Shown here: positions 21,196 through 32,875 of the stretch, piece by piece
How the letters are laid out: each line of letters opens with the position of its first letter
Position numbering within the stretch: the stretch's first letter is position 1
NCBI GenBank assembly: GCA_030278955.1
Contig: JAOANR010000005.1
Coordinates: forward strand, 34,227,105-34,291,104
Source: Hygrophila difformis
Lineage: Eukaryota > Streptophyta > Magnoliopsida > Lamiales > Acanthaceae
Length of the DNA: 64,000 nucleotides
Direction of reading: 5' to 3'
Program-made: the position numbers and the translations under genes
Notes under the pieces: model-generated
The model's input: the letters and a program-made list of their open reading frames with translations, nothing else
What the model was told of the DNA's origin: nothing
Database searches by the model: none

Positions 21196-21984
21196 TGTAA
21201 TACCTCGTAAGATAGACATTTATTTTTGACAATATGTATTCCGAATAAATAAATAAACAAATTCAAGTTGTTTTGAACTACATTATGGCTTGATCCCTTC
21301 ATAGGGTACGTAGGCAGCTTAGAAGTTTTAATTCTAAGTTCAGTCACAAAATAATAAAACAAACAAAAGACCTTAGCACGAGAAAAGCCGAAACACAACT
21401 TTGAGGACGAAGTTGATTCTTAAGGAGGGTAGACTGTAATACCCGAGAATTTTGCAACATAAAATAAATAAAATAAATACAATAAATAAATAAATTCAGC
21501 AAATCAATAAATAAATTTAATCGAATGAGAAATGGAATTTAAATTAAAAAGGAATCAAAATTTCGAGAACCCGAGAAGCCGAAGACAATTTAATCGAATA
21601 AATGGTTACACGAAACCCAACACCGATGGAATCTGTAAGTCGAGTCCGAATGTAAATTTAGATCCGAATAAAATTAAGATAGGAAATCAGAGCCCGAAAA
21701 TATCCCGGAAATCCGAATCCGAGAACATAGAGGGATAGAAGTCCGAAAGAGAGGAGGAAACGCCCGACGGATCGCACGACTCGGCCCAGACCGCAGCCTG
21801 AACAGAGGCCGCGCGGTGGCCGCGCGCCTATAAGGGAAAGACCCCGCCACGAGCGCGCCACACAGCAGAATCTCCCGTCGCGAGATTTACTCGCCCGAAT
21901 CCGGATTTTTCGACTTCGGTTGCAGACCTTGCGACTCAAGACATCCTAGGGCTGCCTTTGGACGACCTTTAGGTCCTTTCCATC

Positions 21985-21992
21985 TATAAATA
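21985..21992 (+). promoter_or_regulatory. TATA box of LTR D
   Basis: TATAAATA about 100 bases after the CpG-rich patch and before TAACCATCC; transcription would start near 22015-22025. Matches the position in F LTRs relative to the inner start. Confidence 0.6.
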
Positions 21993-23200
21993 ACCATCCT
22001 AATCAGCCCCAACTTTTTACGAAACCCTACGAAATCTCTCCACGCACAAAACCCTAATCCCGGAGTCGTCGGAGGCACAAAACCGAATCAAGGGACTGAC
22101 TTGGACGAAAATTAGGAGTCTTCGATCGTCGGGGTAAGATCCGAACCATTCTTGTCCATTCTTTTCCATTCTTGATTCGAAAACGAATCCTAATTCGACC
22201 CTTTTTCTATTCTAAACCCCCGATCCGGATCGAGAACGAAGAACCCGACGAATTAAGGAGATAAACTGGTGGACTGGAAGCCACGCCTTCGAAATAGACG
22301 AACCCGGATATCTACAAATTTGTAAGTTAACTCTTACATGGTTTTGGGAGTAACTAAAACATTCAAACCTAAAAGTTTAAACAAATCTTTCGTAAATCTG
22401 TCAACGTATGTTTTCTACCGGCGCAACAGTTTTGACGAATTTTTCCGAACCTTAAAACGACTTCAAACGGAAAAACTTAAAACACAAAAAACGTTTCTAA
22501 GGCTTAGATCTATCTACTGTAAAATTTTCAGAACTTTTCATGATGATTTGATATATGAAATCCACTCGAAACCGAACTGCATTAAATCTGGATCTTGGAA
22601 TTCGTGACAGAACTCTAGTTCGAACTTGTTGGTGATTTTTACCGTAGTTCTAAACCGAACTAGGATTGGCGTTGAACATAAGAATTGTAGATCTATGAGT
22701 TTAGAACATATCTGTAAAATTTTAGAATTTTTAGTTAAGATTTGAACCTCCGAACCTGAGCCGATCCGATCTGCGTTCGTACCGAAATCAATAAACTTGA
22801 ACAAAATTAGTTTCGAACTTGATGACGTTTTTGACATTAGATCTAAACCGATTTGGAACTTTAGCCGAACATGAAAGTTGTAGGTATATGTCTTAGGTAT
22901 CTCTCTGTAAAATTTCATTAAATTTGGAGTTAGTTTGCTATGGTAGATCTTGAAACCTTGAAACTGATGTCAGAATTTTCGGACAGATTAATATCCTGTT
23001 AAATGTTGACATTTTTCACCTACTTCCGTATCTCGGATTGAAAAACTTAAAACATGAAACTTGTTCATCTCTGTGTTTCGGAGTTACCGGTAAATTTTCA
23101 GAATGATCCGGCTTAAAATGAATTTTTAAATATTTTTGGAGCAAAACAGCAACTAGTGAAATTATATGTTGAAACGTGTGAAATTTGTGAAACTTGTTTT

Positions 23201-23631
23201 GACCTTGCGGGTTCGATTCCCCAAGGTCGTCCGTGTCCCTGCGGGTTCGATTCCCCAGGATGTCCGTGTCAAACCTTGCGGGTTTGATTCCCCAGGGTGT
23301 ATGTTTTCCTGCGGGTTCGATTCCCCAGGATGTCTGTGTCAAACCTTGCGGGTTCGATTCCCCAGGGTGTGTTTGAGTTCTTGCGGGTTCGATTCCCCAA
23401 GGGCGATTGTATGTTTTCCTGCAGGGTTCGATTCCCCAGGATGTCCGTGTCAAACCTTGCGGGTTCGATTCCCCAGGGTGTATGTGAGTTCTTGCGGGTT
23501 CGATTCCCCAAGGGCGATTGTCTGTCTTCCTGCGGGTTCGATTCCCCAGGATATGTGTTGATTCCTATGGGTTCGATTCCCTATGATGTATTTGAGTTCT
23601 TGCGGGTTTGATTCCGCAAGGGCGAACTATA
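23201..23631 (+). repeat. Array of 12 tRNA T-arm/B-box-like hairpins in LTR D
   Basis: Twelve units, 34-37 bases apart. Core CGGGTTCGATTCCC; ten carry exact GGTTCGATTCC, two GGTTTGATTCC. This equals the Pol III B-box/T-arm consensus GGTTCGANTCC. Flanks pair: the first unit is GACCTTG (23201-23207) and CAAGGTC (23222-23228). Other units use TCCTG/CAGGA, ACCTTG/CAGGGT or TTCTTG/CAAGGG arms. No A box, acceptor stem or complete tRNA is present. Confidence 0.85.
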
Positions 23632-24298
23632 CTAGATCATATTGAATAAAAGTGGAAGAATGGAATCCTGAAATACTTGAATATTTTTCCCTATTTAAAT
23701 TATGCCTTTGAATTATGTCCTGCGACTATTTTATCATGTTGTTGAATTATGATCTTATGAAAATCCTTGTCTTTTAAATTATGCAATTAAATTTTACTTA
23801 GATGGATAAAATTAAATCATGGATATTATGCACATGTTTTCTTTAAATTTAAATGAAGGCTTTGAAACCTCATAATCATGTCTGTGTTAACTTACTCAGC
23901 AAGTTTTTGCTGACCAAACCATATTTTCCCCCTGTTTCTTTCAGAGCTGAAGAATATGCATCATCATATGCATTCATGGGAATGTCGGGGAACACTTTAT
24001 TCTTAAATTTTGTTTTAGACTAGACATTGCATGTACGGGCCTGTTTAACCCGTGATTAGGCCATGTTGGCCCTATTTTTATATTCCGCTGCATTATATAT
24101 GTAAATATTATTTTCTGCTGCGACTTTGATGTATTATTTTTTTTAAATTATATATGAATGAGCTGTTTGAATATTTTAAATTCTGAAAAACCATAGCCTT
24201 GCATCTCTTTAGTAAGCCCGGAGAAACCGTGTCTTGCTAGGGAGGTGTGGCGGTGACATCCCGACCTGGGTGACCAAAAACCGGGATGTTACAATACC

Positions 24299-25976
24299 AG
24301 AGGTTCCTCATCATTCCTTCTCCCTACCAGTATTAAAACCTCTCTTCCCCACTTCCTCTCTCCCACACTCAGCCAAACTTTCGAACTCCCTCTTCTCAAA
24401 CCTGAAACCCTTTTTTCTCCCGAAGAACACCATTGTGTTCCTCGCACTCTCCGACCATTTCCAGGCGAAACTATGTCCAGATTTTTCCAAACCTTCCGAA
24501 TCTGGGATCGTCGTCCTCATCCAGAGCTGGAAGGCCAGGGTAAGAGCTCTTCTTCCCCCCCCCTCCCCCATTCTCGAGCTACCCCCATAACCCCCCCCCC
24601 CCCCCCCCCCCCCCCCCGTTCGCGAGTTTTGGGGCAATTGGCTTCTTAAATGTTGTGAATAGTGTAAATAGGCTGCTGAGTGCTACGCTTTCTGTTTTCT
24701 TGTGTTGGTTTTTAGCATCTCGTTATGGCATCCATGTTTTGGTTGATTGAGAGTAAGTGGTTGTTTGAGTCATTGCTACTGCTTAGGGTTATAAATGTTT
24801 GATTCTTGATGAGCACTTAATTTTTGAAACTTAGGAGAACTTTGGGTGTGAACAGTTAGGGTTTGTAGAAGATCTAGAGTCTCCATTGTCGGTATATCTG
24901 GGTGCGTGAGAACCAATGGGCAGGATTTTTGTTCAAAATAGCGGGAGAACTTTAAGACTGCTTTGATTAATCTGTGAGAAGCATGAAGTTTAAAAACCTG
25001 AAATGATGGACTGAAGAACATTAGGGTGTTATTTTGAATGCCATGATGTTATCAGTTCATCTATTCTTGATGTCTTGGGAGAAGCATGATTGATTGTTTG
25101 GTTGAAATTTCAGTTCAAACCATGTTTGAGGCATTAGTCTGATTTAACTCTTCCTTGCTTTAATGGGATAATGGGTTTGCTGCTACGAATGCAGGGAGCA
25201 CTAAATTGGGTGTTTCTATTGGAATGTCTGTTTTGGCATGCTCAAAATTTTGGAAAATGAATGTTTGCCTATTTTGGGAAACATGGTAAAAACAGCCAAT
25301 GGATGCACACCACTTTTTCAATAAAGAGCTTTAAGAAAAAGACAAAATAGTAGGCAGGTTCTTTCTCTTTGAGATGGACCAACCAGTTTTTGTTCCCAAT
25401 AGAACATTAAACTAGTGTACTAAAATAGCAGTCCTTTCTCCTCATGTGGACTGCTATCACTTACAAAAATCCAAAAATCAGGACCGCAAAATCCCACCTT
25501 TTATTAAATAAAATAGTCAACTTTTAATTAAAAATTGGTTTCTCTTTATTTTAAACGACTTGGACTGTCCATTTCACTTTCCAAACAGTCCAAGTTAAAC
25601 AGTTCCAAGCCACCGCGTCTACATTTGCACATTCCTCCATTCGCGTTCCATTCCATTTCATTCCATTGCACATACAACAATCACCTCGGGATTGTTTAAA
25701 AAATTGAGAAATTCAAAATTTTTGAGCCCAAAGGCTCATTAAAAATATATAGGGTCCCAATGACCCCTATCTCTTCTTAATAACTCTTGATTCCAATAAA
25801 TCTCTCTAAAAATTGTGAAAAGAAAAATTTACCTATGCTTTATATTAAGATTCAAGTTGAGAATTTGATAACCTCACATCTAGAGCAAAACTCTAAATGT
25901 GAGGATGTTGGTTTTCACTTTGAATAATTCTTATGAAAATTATAAAAACTGGATTTACTACTTCCTATCTTTTCAG
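24299..25976 (+). other. Athila C continuation: 5' exon, donor and intron
   Basis: After element D the sequence begins a C/T-rich, 5'-UTR-like region (CAGTATTAAAACCTCTC at about 24330, a weak TATA). An exon-like stretch ends CCAGG with donor GTAAG at 24540. An intron-like stretch of 1.4 kb follows, with C27 at 24591-24617. At 25891-25910 the motif CTCTAAATGTGAGGATGTTG recurs, and TTTTCAG (AG at 25975-25976) gives an acceptor. The same order (exon, GTAAG, intron, motif, acceptor) is seen in Athila G at 59818-58180. The intron ORFs seem spurious. Confidence 0.5.
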
Positions 25977-26193
25977 GGGCATCATCTTCCCGGTTCCAAA
26001 TCAAGCACAGGAAGGAACCCAACTGCTAGACCTGCCGGTGGAGCTTCTAGGAGAAATCCTCTCCCGAATAGGAGAGGATGACATCAAGAAAGTGTTCACG
26101 GTTAAGGAAACATGCAGAAAGCTTAGGGACGCAGGAAATCTCCCCATCGTCTACAAGCGATGCGAGCTGGAGACCACTACTGTGAAGATATGA
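25977..26193 (+). CDS. F-box-like exon in the Athila C downstream slot
   Basis: After the acceptor the frame (open from 25933) reads GIIFPVPNQAQEGTQ, then LLDLPVELLGEILSRIGEDD, a good match to the start of an F-box (LPxELLxEILSR), then VKETCRKLRDAGNLPIVYKR, which fits its second helices (C and L positions). A TGA ends it at 26191-26193. F-box proteins recruit substrates to SCF ubiquitin ligases via SKP1. The match is by eye on about 45 residues, so moderate. Element E inserted 98 bases downstream at 26292 and interrupts whatever followed. It could be a captured host exon or a gene of the element. 26194-26291 continues without a recognised gene. Confidence 0.42.
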
Positions 26194-26291
26194 CAACAAG
26201 GTATTCGAAGGCAGAAGGAGGAACTCCTGCAGACATGCGTGGAAGCAGAAAACTTCAACCTTCAGATCATACCAGCCCTGCAAGCATTCGC

Positions 26292-28732
26292 TGTAACACC
26301 CCGGATTTGATAACCCAGGCCGGGATGTCACCGCCACACCTCCCTAGCAAGACACGGTTTCTCCGAGCTTGCTAAAGAGATGCAAGGCTATGGTTTTTCA
26401 GAATTTAAAACATTCAAACAGCCCTTTGTAATATAACTTAAAAAATCATAATATCAAAGTTGCAGCGGAATGTAATATTTACATATATATAATTGTAATG
26501 CAGCGGAAATTTAATTACTGGGTCAACATGGCCAAAACACGGGTTAACAGGCCCGTTCATGCAAGTTCTAGTCCAATGCAAAAATTCTAGAATAATGTAT
26601 CTTCCCAAAATTCCCATGTATGCATATGATGATGCATAATCCTCAACTCTGAAAGATAAAAAAAGAAAAAGAAAATGTGGTTTGGTCAGCAAAAATGTGC
26701 TGAGTAAGTTAACACCTAATATGATCAAGGGGTTTCAAAGCCTTTAATTAAATTTAATAAAAGCATGCTTGTAGGTAATATACAATTTAAGTTAATCATT
26801 CACTAATAAATAAATGGCATAATTTAAAACAATGATTTCCACGTGATCATAATTCAACTTACATGGTAAAATAATTGCAAGGCATAATTTAAAGGCATAA
26901 TTTAAACAAAGAAAATATTCAAGTCTTTTAATTTTCTCGTGACTTTAGGATTTGGTATTTTCAGGATTTCACTCTTTCACTTTTGTTCGATATGATCTAG
27001 TATAATTTGTTCTTGGGGAAACGAACCCGCAAGAATTTAAACGCATCCTAGGGAATCGAACCCGTAGGAATCAACACACGTCCTGGGGAATCGAACCCGC
27101 AGGAATTGACACACATCCTGGGGAATTGAACCTGCAGGAAAACATACACCCTGGGGAATCGAACCCGCAAGGTAAGATAGATACACATCCTGGGGAATTG
27201 AACCCGCAGGAACACATACACCGTGGGGAATTGAACCCGCAAGGTAAGATAGATATCCTGGGGAATTGAACCCACAGGGACACAAACGCCTTGGGGAAAC
27301 GAACCCGCAAGGTAAGGACACATTTCGCAAATTTCACAAGTCTCTCAAATATAATTTTTCACTAGTCGCTGTTTTACTCCATAATTATTTAATAATTCAT
27401 TTTAAGTCTGAAAATTTTGAAATTTCACCAGTAATTCAAAAACACAGAGGCGAACAAGTTTCATGTTTTAAGTTTTTCGATCCGGGTTAAGGAAACAAGT
27501 CAAAAATCAAGTTTTTCACATAAGTAGTATGCTGTCAGGTTTCAGATTTGACACAGTTTCAAAACTCGACTTTTTAACATATCAAATGGACTCCAAAAAT
27601 TCTGAAATTTTATATACACATACTAGATATGATTATCTACAACTTTTGTTTACATTGTAAAGATTAATTCGGACTAAAAATCATAGAAACATGCTCCTCA
27701 AGTCCGAACAAGTACATTGTCAGTTTTCAAAAATTTCTTGAACTCTCAGATTATGTCCGATGCGATTTGGGGTAGTAAAACTCAATGAAAATCTTTGAAA
27801 GTTTTACACAAGATAGCTTAAGGTCTTAGGATCAAAATTCTAGTTTTGAGTTTTCCGGTTTGAATTCTCGAAATAGGGGTTTTGGTCAGATATCAAATCT
27901 ATCACCGTTTCATGATCAACACTTTAAGGCAGGTTGGTTCTCGGCCATTTTCGGATAACAAAACACAATGAAAAAATTATGAAAATTTTACACAAACTAG
28001 ATATGTGTCTTAGAAACATTTTTTGTGTTTTAAGTTTTTCCGTTTGAGCAGTTTTAAGGGTTCAAAAAATTCATACCAAATCGCTGCGCCGTGGGTTTTT
28101 CGTGTTGACAGATTTTAGAGTTATTCAATCTCTATGTTCGGTTGCATTTTAAATCACCCAAAACCAAGTAAGTGTTAACTTATAGTGGGGGATGTCTAGG
28201 ACATCTCTGGATTGATCGGGGCGTCTATGCTTGCTAGGAACACGTCCCAATTATTCCGTCTCCTCTCCATTGGCCCCGAAACGAAATCGAAAGTAAAAAT
28301 CTGGGGTTAGATTGGATTTTCGGGTTCGAAAACTTAAACAAAAACTTATGAACGTCTTACCATGAATCTGAAATCCTAAAGCTCTTGCTCTCCACACCTC
28401 CTTCGTCGATTTTCGTCGCCGGAAAGTGATCGGAAAGTTCGAAGTTGGTGATTTTCGGGTGTTGGAAGAACTTGGAGAGTTGGAGAGTGTTTTTGGGGCT
28501 GCTAAGCTTAGAGTCTCGAAAATAATCAGCTATATGACCTGTAAATCCGACCATATACACCTTCCATCAACCGGGATTGAGTTTCCAAAGTCGGGGTCGA
28601 AAATATGGCAAGAAAATCGCATAATCGCGCAAGTTGGCAGCTGCTGCTGCACTGGCGCTGGGTTGGCGCGATCCTAAGGCAAACCCCGCGCGGCGACCCC
28701 GCGGCTCCGGCCTGGGCTGCGGCCTGGGCCGG
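26292..28732 (-). repeat. 3' LTR of element E, left part (split by F)
   Basis: Minus-strand end GGGGTGTTACA at 26292. The LTR runs to the duplication GCCGG (28728-28732) where element F is inserted, and resumes at 39805. Together about 3.19 kb, long form. It contains a reversed T-arm/B-box array (27009-27314), many AT-rich blocks shared with D, and a CpG-rich part at 28620-28732. The left flank is TTCGC (26287-26291), but the partner duplication is not in the window. Short ORFs in it are not convincing. Confidence 0.88.
27009..27314 (-). repeat. Array of 9 T-arm/B-box-like hairpins in LTR E
   Basis: Nine units on the minus strand (GGGTTCGATTCCCC or GGGTTCAATTCCCC core, two with GTTTCCCC), 33-39 bases apart. 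Units alternate TCCTG/CAGGA and ACCTTG/CAGGGT arms. One unit has TCCTA/TAGGA, a compensated double change. Same family as the array in LTR D. Confidence 0.8.
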
Positions 28733-31337
28733 TGTAACACCCCGGTTTTTGGTCACCCAGGTCGGGATGTCACCGCCACATCCCCCTAGTAAGACACGGT
28801 TTCTCCGAGCTTACTAAAGAGATGCAAGGCTAGGTATTGCAGTATTTAAAACATTTAAATCATTCAAAATAGCCCATACAATATAATTCGAAAATAATAT
28901 TAACATAGCGCAGCGGAAATAATTGTTTTAGTATAGTATTGCAGAGGAAAATATAAATAGGGCCGACATGGCCAAAACACGGGTTAAACAGGTACGTTCA
29001 TAATATAGTCTAAAGTGCGAATTTAAAAGCAAAATAATCTTTCCCAAAATCCCATGCATGAATCGTGCTCACACATGCTCATTCCACATATTCTGTAAGA
29101 AAATGAATAAAAACGGTTTTGGTCAGCAAACTTGCTGAGTAAGTTAACACATGCATGATCGTAGGGTTTAAAAGCCATTAAATTAATACTTAAATAAAAA
29201 CATGATAATAACATAATATTCAATTTAATCTAATCAACTATCCAATTGCATAATTTATTCCAGGGCTCTATTTAGCAACACATTTTGCATGGTTTAAGAT
29301 AATAGCCATAATTTAAATAAAGCATTTAAATAATTTAATTGGACATAATTTAATCTAATTTAATTAAGTTTAATATCCCCATTACATCCCCGATTTAGTA
29401 TCTCAAAGTTTCACGATAGTATCGCGATGTCAACAAGTTTAGCCAGTAGCCCGGCGGCCGCAACCGTATCAGCCATACCCAGTACCACTCCGGAGCCTCG
29501 GGAAACCCATGTGGATATTCAGAGAGTGTAGGCTCTGTATTTCGCCGTTTTGGCAATATCATATCTCAAGTTTAGCGCGCGGGGTCACCATCGTCCATTA
29601 AGGCACGAAGTGAAGCAGTTAGGGGACACCCTGCAGAGCACTCACCCCTAATTTTAATTTATCAAGTTTGTAAGGGGATTTAATTTTAAAAATCTGACTT
29701 CAATTGTATTTATTTAAAAATAATATCTCAACTCATTTCAACCCTAAAGGTTAATTCCATGTTTCAACAAGATTTCAAGATTTTGTTTCCGGTAAACCAC
29801 AGTTTACTCTAAAATTCGTCTAAAATCAGATTTAATTCCAAAAATTCCAAAATTTCACGACTGACTCAAAAACGTTGAAATCTACAACTTTCGTGTTTTA
29901 ACTTTTTCAATCCGAGATACCTAAACAGGTCAAAATCACCAATTTTCGTAGAAGAACAATTCTGTCCGAATCTAATGTATCACAGTTTAACGTTTTTGAA
30001 TTCTACCATAGCAATTCAACTCCAAATTTGATCAAATTTTACAGAGATCATCTTAAGACAATTATCTACGACTTTCATGCTCGGCCAAAGATCTAAAACG
30101 GTCTGGAACCTATGTCAAAAACGTGATCAAGATCATTCCTAAGTTCTGTCAAGAATTTCAAGATCTAGATTCAAGCAGTTCGGTTTCGGTTGGTTTTCAC
30201 CTAACAAATCGTCTCTAAAAGTTCTCAAAAATTTACAGTAGATAGATCTAATCCTTAGGAACGTATTTCGTGTTTTAAGTTTCTCCGTTTGAAGTCGTTT
30301 TAAGGTTCGGAAAAATTCATCAAATCTGTTGCGTCGGTAGAAAACAAAAGTTGACAGATTTTATGAGTTCTTGTTAAATCTTTTAGTTTCGAACTTTTTA
30401 AAACTTCCCAAAACCATGTAAGAGTTAACTTACAGAGTTGTGAACGTCCGAGATCGTCTATTTCGAAGGCGTGGCTTCCAGTCCACCGTTTCTCCTCTCC
30501 GTTCGCCGGGTTCTACGATCTAGATCCAATACGAGGTGTAGAAGAGAAAAAAAGAAGATTAGGATTCGTTTTCGAATCGTATATAGAACAAGGTTTGGAT
30601 CGAGACTTACCACGACTATGGAGATCTTAGAATTTTCGTCCAACAGTATTCGCCTTGGTTTCGTGCCTCCGACGACTCCGGATTTAGGGTTTCGAATGTG
30701 TAGAAAGTTGTAGGGTTTTGTAAAATTGTTCGGGGCTTCCAAGGGGGTTTATTTATAGATAGCTAAGACCTAGGGCGTCCAAAATCTGACCCTAAGGGTC
30801 TTGAGTCGAACGATGTTCAACCGAAAGTCGAAAAATCCGCGTTCGGGCGAGAGATTCACGCAACGGGCGAATCTGTCGCGTGGCGCGGTCGTGGCGCGCC
30901 CAATGCCTATGGACCGCGCGGCCACCGCGCCGACTTCGCCTGGACTTCGGTCCGGGCGGGTCGTGCGATCCGTCGTGCCTTTCCTCCTCTCTTTCGGATT
31001 TCTATCCCTCTATGCTCCCGAATTCCGATTTCCGGGGTATCTTCGGGTTCCTACTTTCTCTCTAAATTTTTACTCGGGTCTAATTGAATGTTTGGACTCG
31101 AATTCTCGAGTTCATTGGTGTCGGGTTTCGGAGTGCAATTTACTTATCTTTAATCAATTCTTTTTATTTAATTAGTTTCCTTTTTAATTCCTTTTTAAGT
31201 AAAATCTCATTTCTCATTTCCTTATCTTTATTTATTTATTGGCTGGATTTATTTATTTATTTATGGTATTTATTTTATTTATTATTTATTATTTAATTAT
31301 TGTTTTATTTTATGTTGGAAAATTCTCGGGTATTACA
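28733..31337 (-). repeat. 3' LTR of element F (short form, 2605 bases)
   Basis: Minus strand start TGTAATACCCGAG at 31337, end GGGGTGTTACA at 28733. TATA box at 30750-30757, CpG-rich patch at 30870-30970, conserved CCCTGCAGAGCACTCACC block near 29625-29650. In place of a long hairpin array it has GATAGTATCGCGATG and GCCAGTAGCCCGGCGGC around 29415-29465. Compare the 5' LTR copy at 37195-39799. Confidence 0.92.
30750..30757 (-). promoter_or_regulatory. TATA box in the 3' LTR of F
   Basis: Minus strand TATAAATA, 580 bases inside the LTR start; the same sequence is at 39211-39218 in the 5' LTR. Confidence 0.6.
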
Positions 31338-31564
31338 GTCTACCCTCCTTAAGAATCAACTTCGTCCTCGAAGTTGTGTTACGGCCTTTCTCGTGCTAAG
31401 GTTTTTTTTTTGTTTGTTTTGTTATTTTGTGACTGAACTTAGAATTAAGACTTCTAAGCTGCCTACGTACCCTGTGAAGGGATCAAGCCATAACGTAGTT
31501 CAAAAGTTTACAAAGATGCACGAAAAATAGGTGGTATGACATCCTCTCCCCCTTAAGATTGCAG
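31338..31564 (-). other. 3' untranslated region of F with two polypurine tracts
   Basis: After pol, the minus strand has tract 1 (31542-31555, CTTAAGGGGGAGAGGA type) followed by TGTCATACC, which imitates an LTR start. The 41-base conserved stem (31461-31501) comes next, then AACTTCGAGGACGAAGTTGA (itself an inverted repeat) and tract 2 (31338-31352, TTAAGGAGGGTAGAC) directly before the true LTR. In B, D, E and the solo LTR the same region is inside the LTR. Confidence 0.8.
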
Positions 31565-32875
31565 TTATGTCCCCATAACTGTGTCGGTATCGGTTTGGAA
31601 CAATGTCGGGTAGCGTTCTCTCATGTCGGATTCTACTTCCCAAGTTGCCGTCTCACTTTCGTGGTTTGACCAAAGAACCTTGATCATTTTTACGGTTTTG
31701 TTCCTCGTTACTCGTTCCTTAGTATCGAGAATACGCACTGGGACTTCTTCGTAAGTCAAATCTTCATCGAGCTCAATTATCTCCGGTTGAAGTACATGTG
31801 TCGGGTCCGACACATACTTCTTTAGTTGCGAGACATGGAAGACATTATGAACTCTATCTAAGTGTGGCGGTAAAGCCAATCGGTAGGCTAGAGTTCCGAC
31901 TCGTTCTAGAATTTCGTAAGGTCCTATATATCGGGGACTTAACTTCCCTCGTTTGCCAAAGCGCATCACCCCCTTCATGGGTGATATCTTTAGCATGACC
32001 CTATCTCCCACTTGAAATTCTAGGTCTCGTCGTCTCACGTCGGCATAACTCTTTTGACGGTCTTGAGCGGCTTTCATTTTTCCTTGAATCACTTTGATTT
32101 GTTGAGCCATGTCTTCGATAAGTTGTGGTCCCACCACCACGGACTTATCGGTTTCTTCCCAGCTCAACGGGCTTCGGCACTTTCGTCCATACAACGCCTC
32201 GAAAGGTGCCATGCCGATGCTAGCATGGTAGCTATTATTATAGGAAAACTCAATTAAGGGTAAATGAGATTCCCAATTCCCTTTGAATTCCAACACACAT
32301 GCTCTCAGCATGTCTTCTAGTGTTTGGATTGTTCTCTCGGTTTGACAATCCGTCATTGGGTGGAATGCGGTGCTCATTTTGATTTGAGTACTGAGAGCTT
32401 TTTGTAACTCCGTCCAGAAATGAGAGACAAATCTACTGTCTCTATCGGAAATGATATCATGTGATACTCCATGTCGTCGTACCACATTATCAATGTAGGC
32501 TCGGGCCAATTGGTCCATAGTCCACGTGTCTTTCATTGGGATAAATATGGCTGTCTTCGTTAGCCTATCCACAATCACCCAAATCTTGTTCATGCCTTTA
32601 GGTGATCGGAGTAATCCCGAGACAAAGTCCATTGAGATGATATCCCACTTCCAACTTGGAATCTCTAGTGGTTGCATCAATCCTAAGGGTTTATGTCGCA
32701 CTGCCTTAACCTTTTGGCAGGTGAGACATCTCGCCACGAAGTTCGCCACTTCCTTCTTCATTCCCGGCCACCAATAGATCTTCTTCAGATCTTTGTATAG
32801 CTTGTCACCTCCGGGATGTACGGAATATGCGTGTTGTGCCCTTCCTCCATCAACCTTAGTTTCAACTCGGCACAT
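31565..32875 (-). pseudogene. pol: Element F: integrase and chromodomain
   Basis: 436 residues shown by the frame; the first 15 or so are read past a frameshift near 32830. From [17 protein letters not shown] on: zinc-finger Cys pair (CLTCQKVK, about residue 50), catalytic core with ISMDFVSGL (Asp), IISDRDSRFVSHFW (Asp) and TERTIQTLEDMLRAC (Glu), then the GPY module (SPRYIGPYEILERVG) and, in the last 60 residues, a chromodomain (YEEVPVRILDTKERVTRNK, IKVLWSNH, ATWEVESDM). Ends VMGT-stop. The chromodomain marks the Tekay/chromovirus lineage and is thought to guide integration to heterochromatin. The core motifs are intact; only the junction to RNase H is broken. Confidence 0.9.

Larger units (their letters stand above)
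18822..24293 (+). mobile_element. Element D: gag-only LTR element with truncated 5' LTR
   Basis: 5472 bases flanked by the perfect duplication ATACC (18817-18821 and 24294-24298). Order: remnant 5' LTR, primer site, leader with G18, gag, polypurine tract, complete 3' LTR (3098 bases). Pol is absent. The boundary TGTAATACCCCG at 18822, proven by the duplication, shows that this family's LTR starts at the outer of the two start points. It sits in the palindrome array of Athila C. Confidence 0.9.
21196..24293 (+). repeat. 3' LTR of element D (long form, 3098 bases)
   Basis: Starts TGTAATACCTCG, ends GGGATGTTACA. Inside: conserved stem (21275-21315), an inner polypurine tract (21422-21434) followed by a second start TGTAATACCCGAG at 21435, CpG-rich patch (about 21760-21870), TATA box, hairpin/B-box array, and the conserved GAGATGCAAGGC/GGTGACATCCC end block in mirror order to the minus-strand LTRs. 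It closes on the TSD. Confidence 0.9.

Noticed and set aside
23016..23611. Arg/Gly/Phe-rich ORFs on both strands over the T-arm array
   Set aside because: Periodic translations of a 35-base repeat in several frames, no codon preference.
23201..23631. tRNA gene cluster
   Set aside because: Only the T-arm is present; no acceptor stem, D arm/A box or anticodon arm between units.
31798..32777. Plus-strand ORFs opposite the F integrase
   Set aside because: Shadows of the pol gene.
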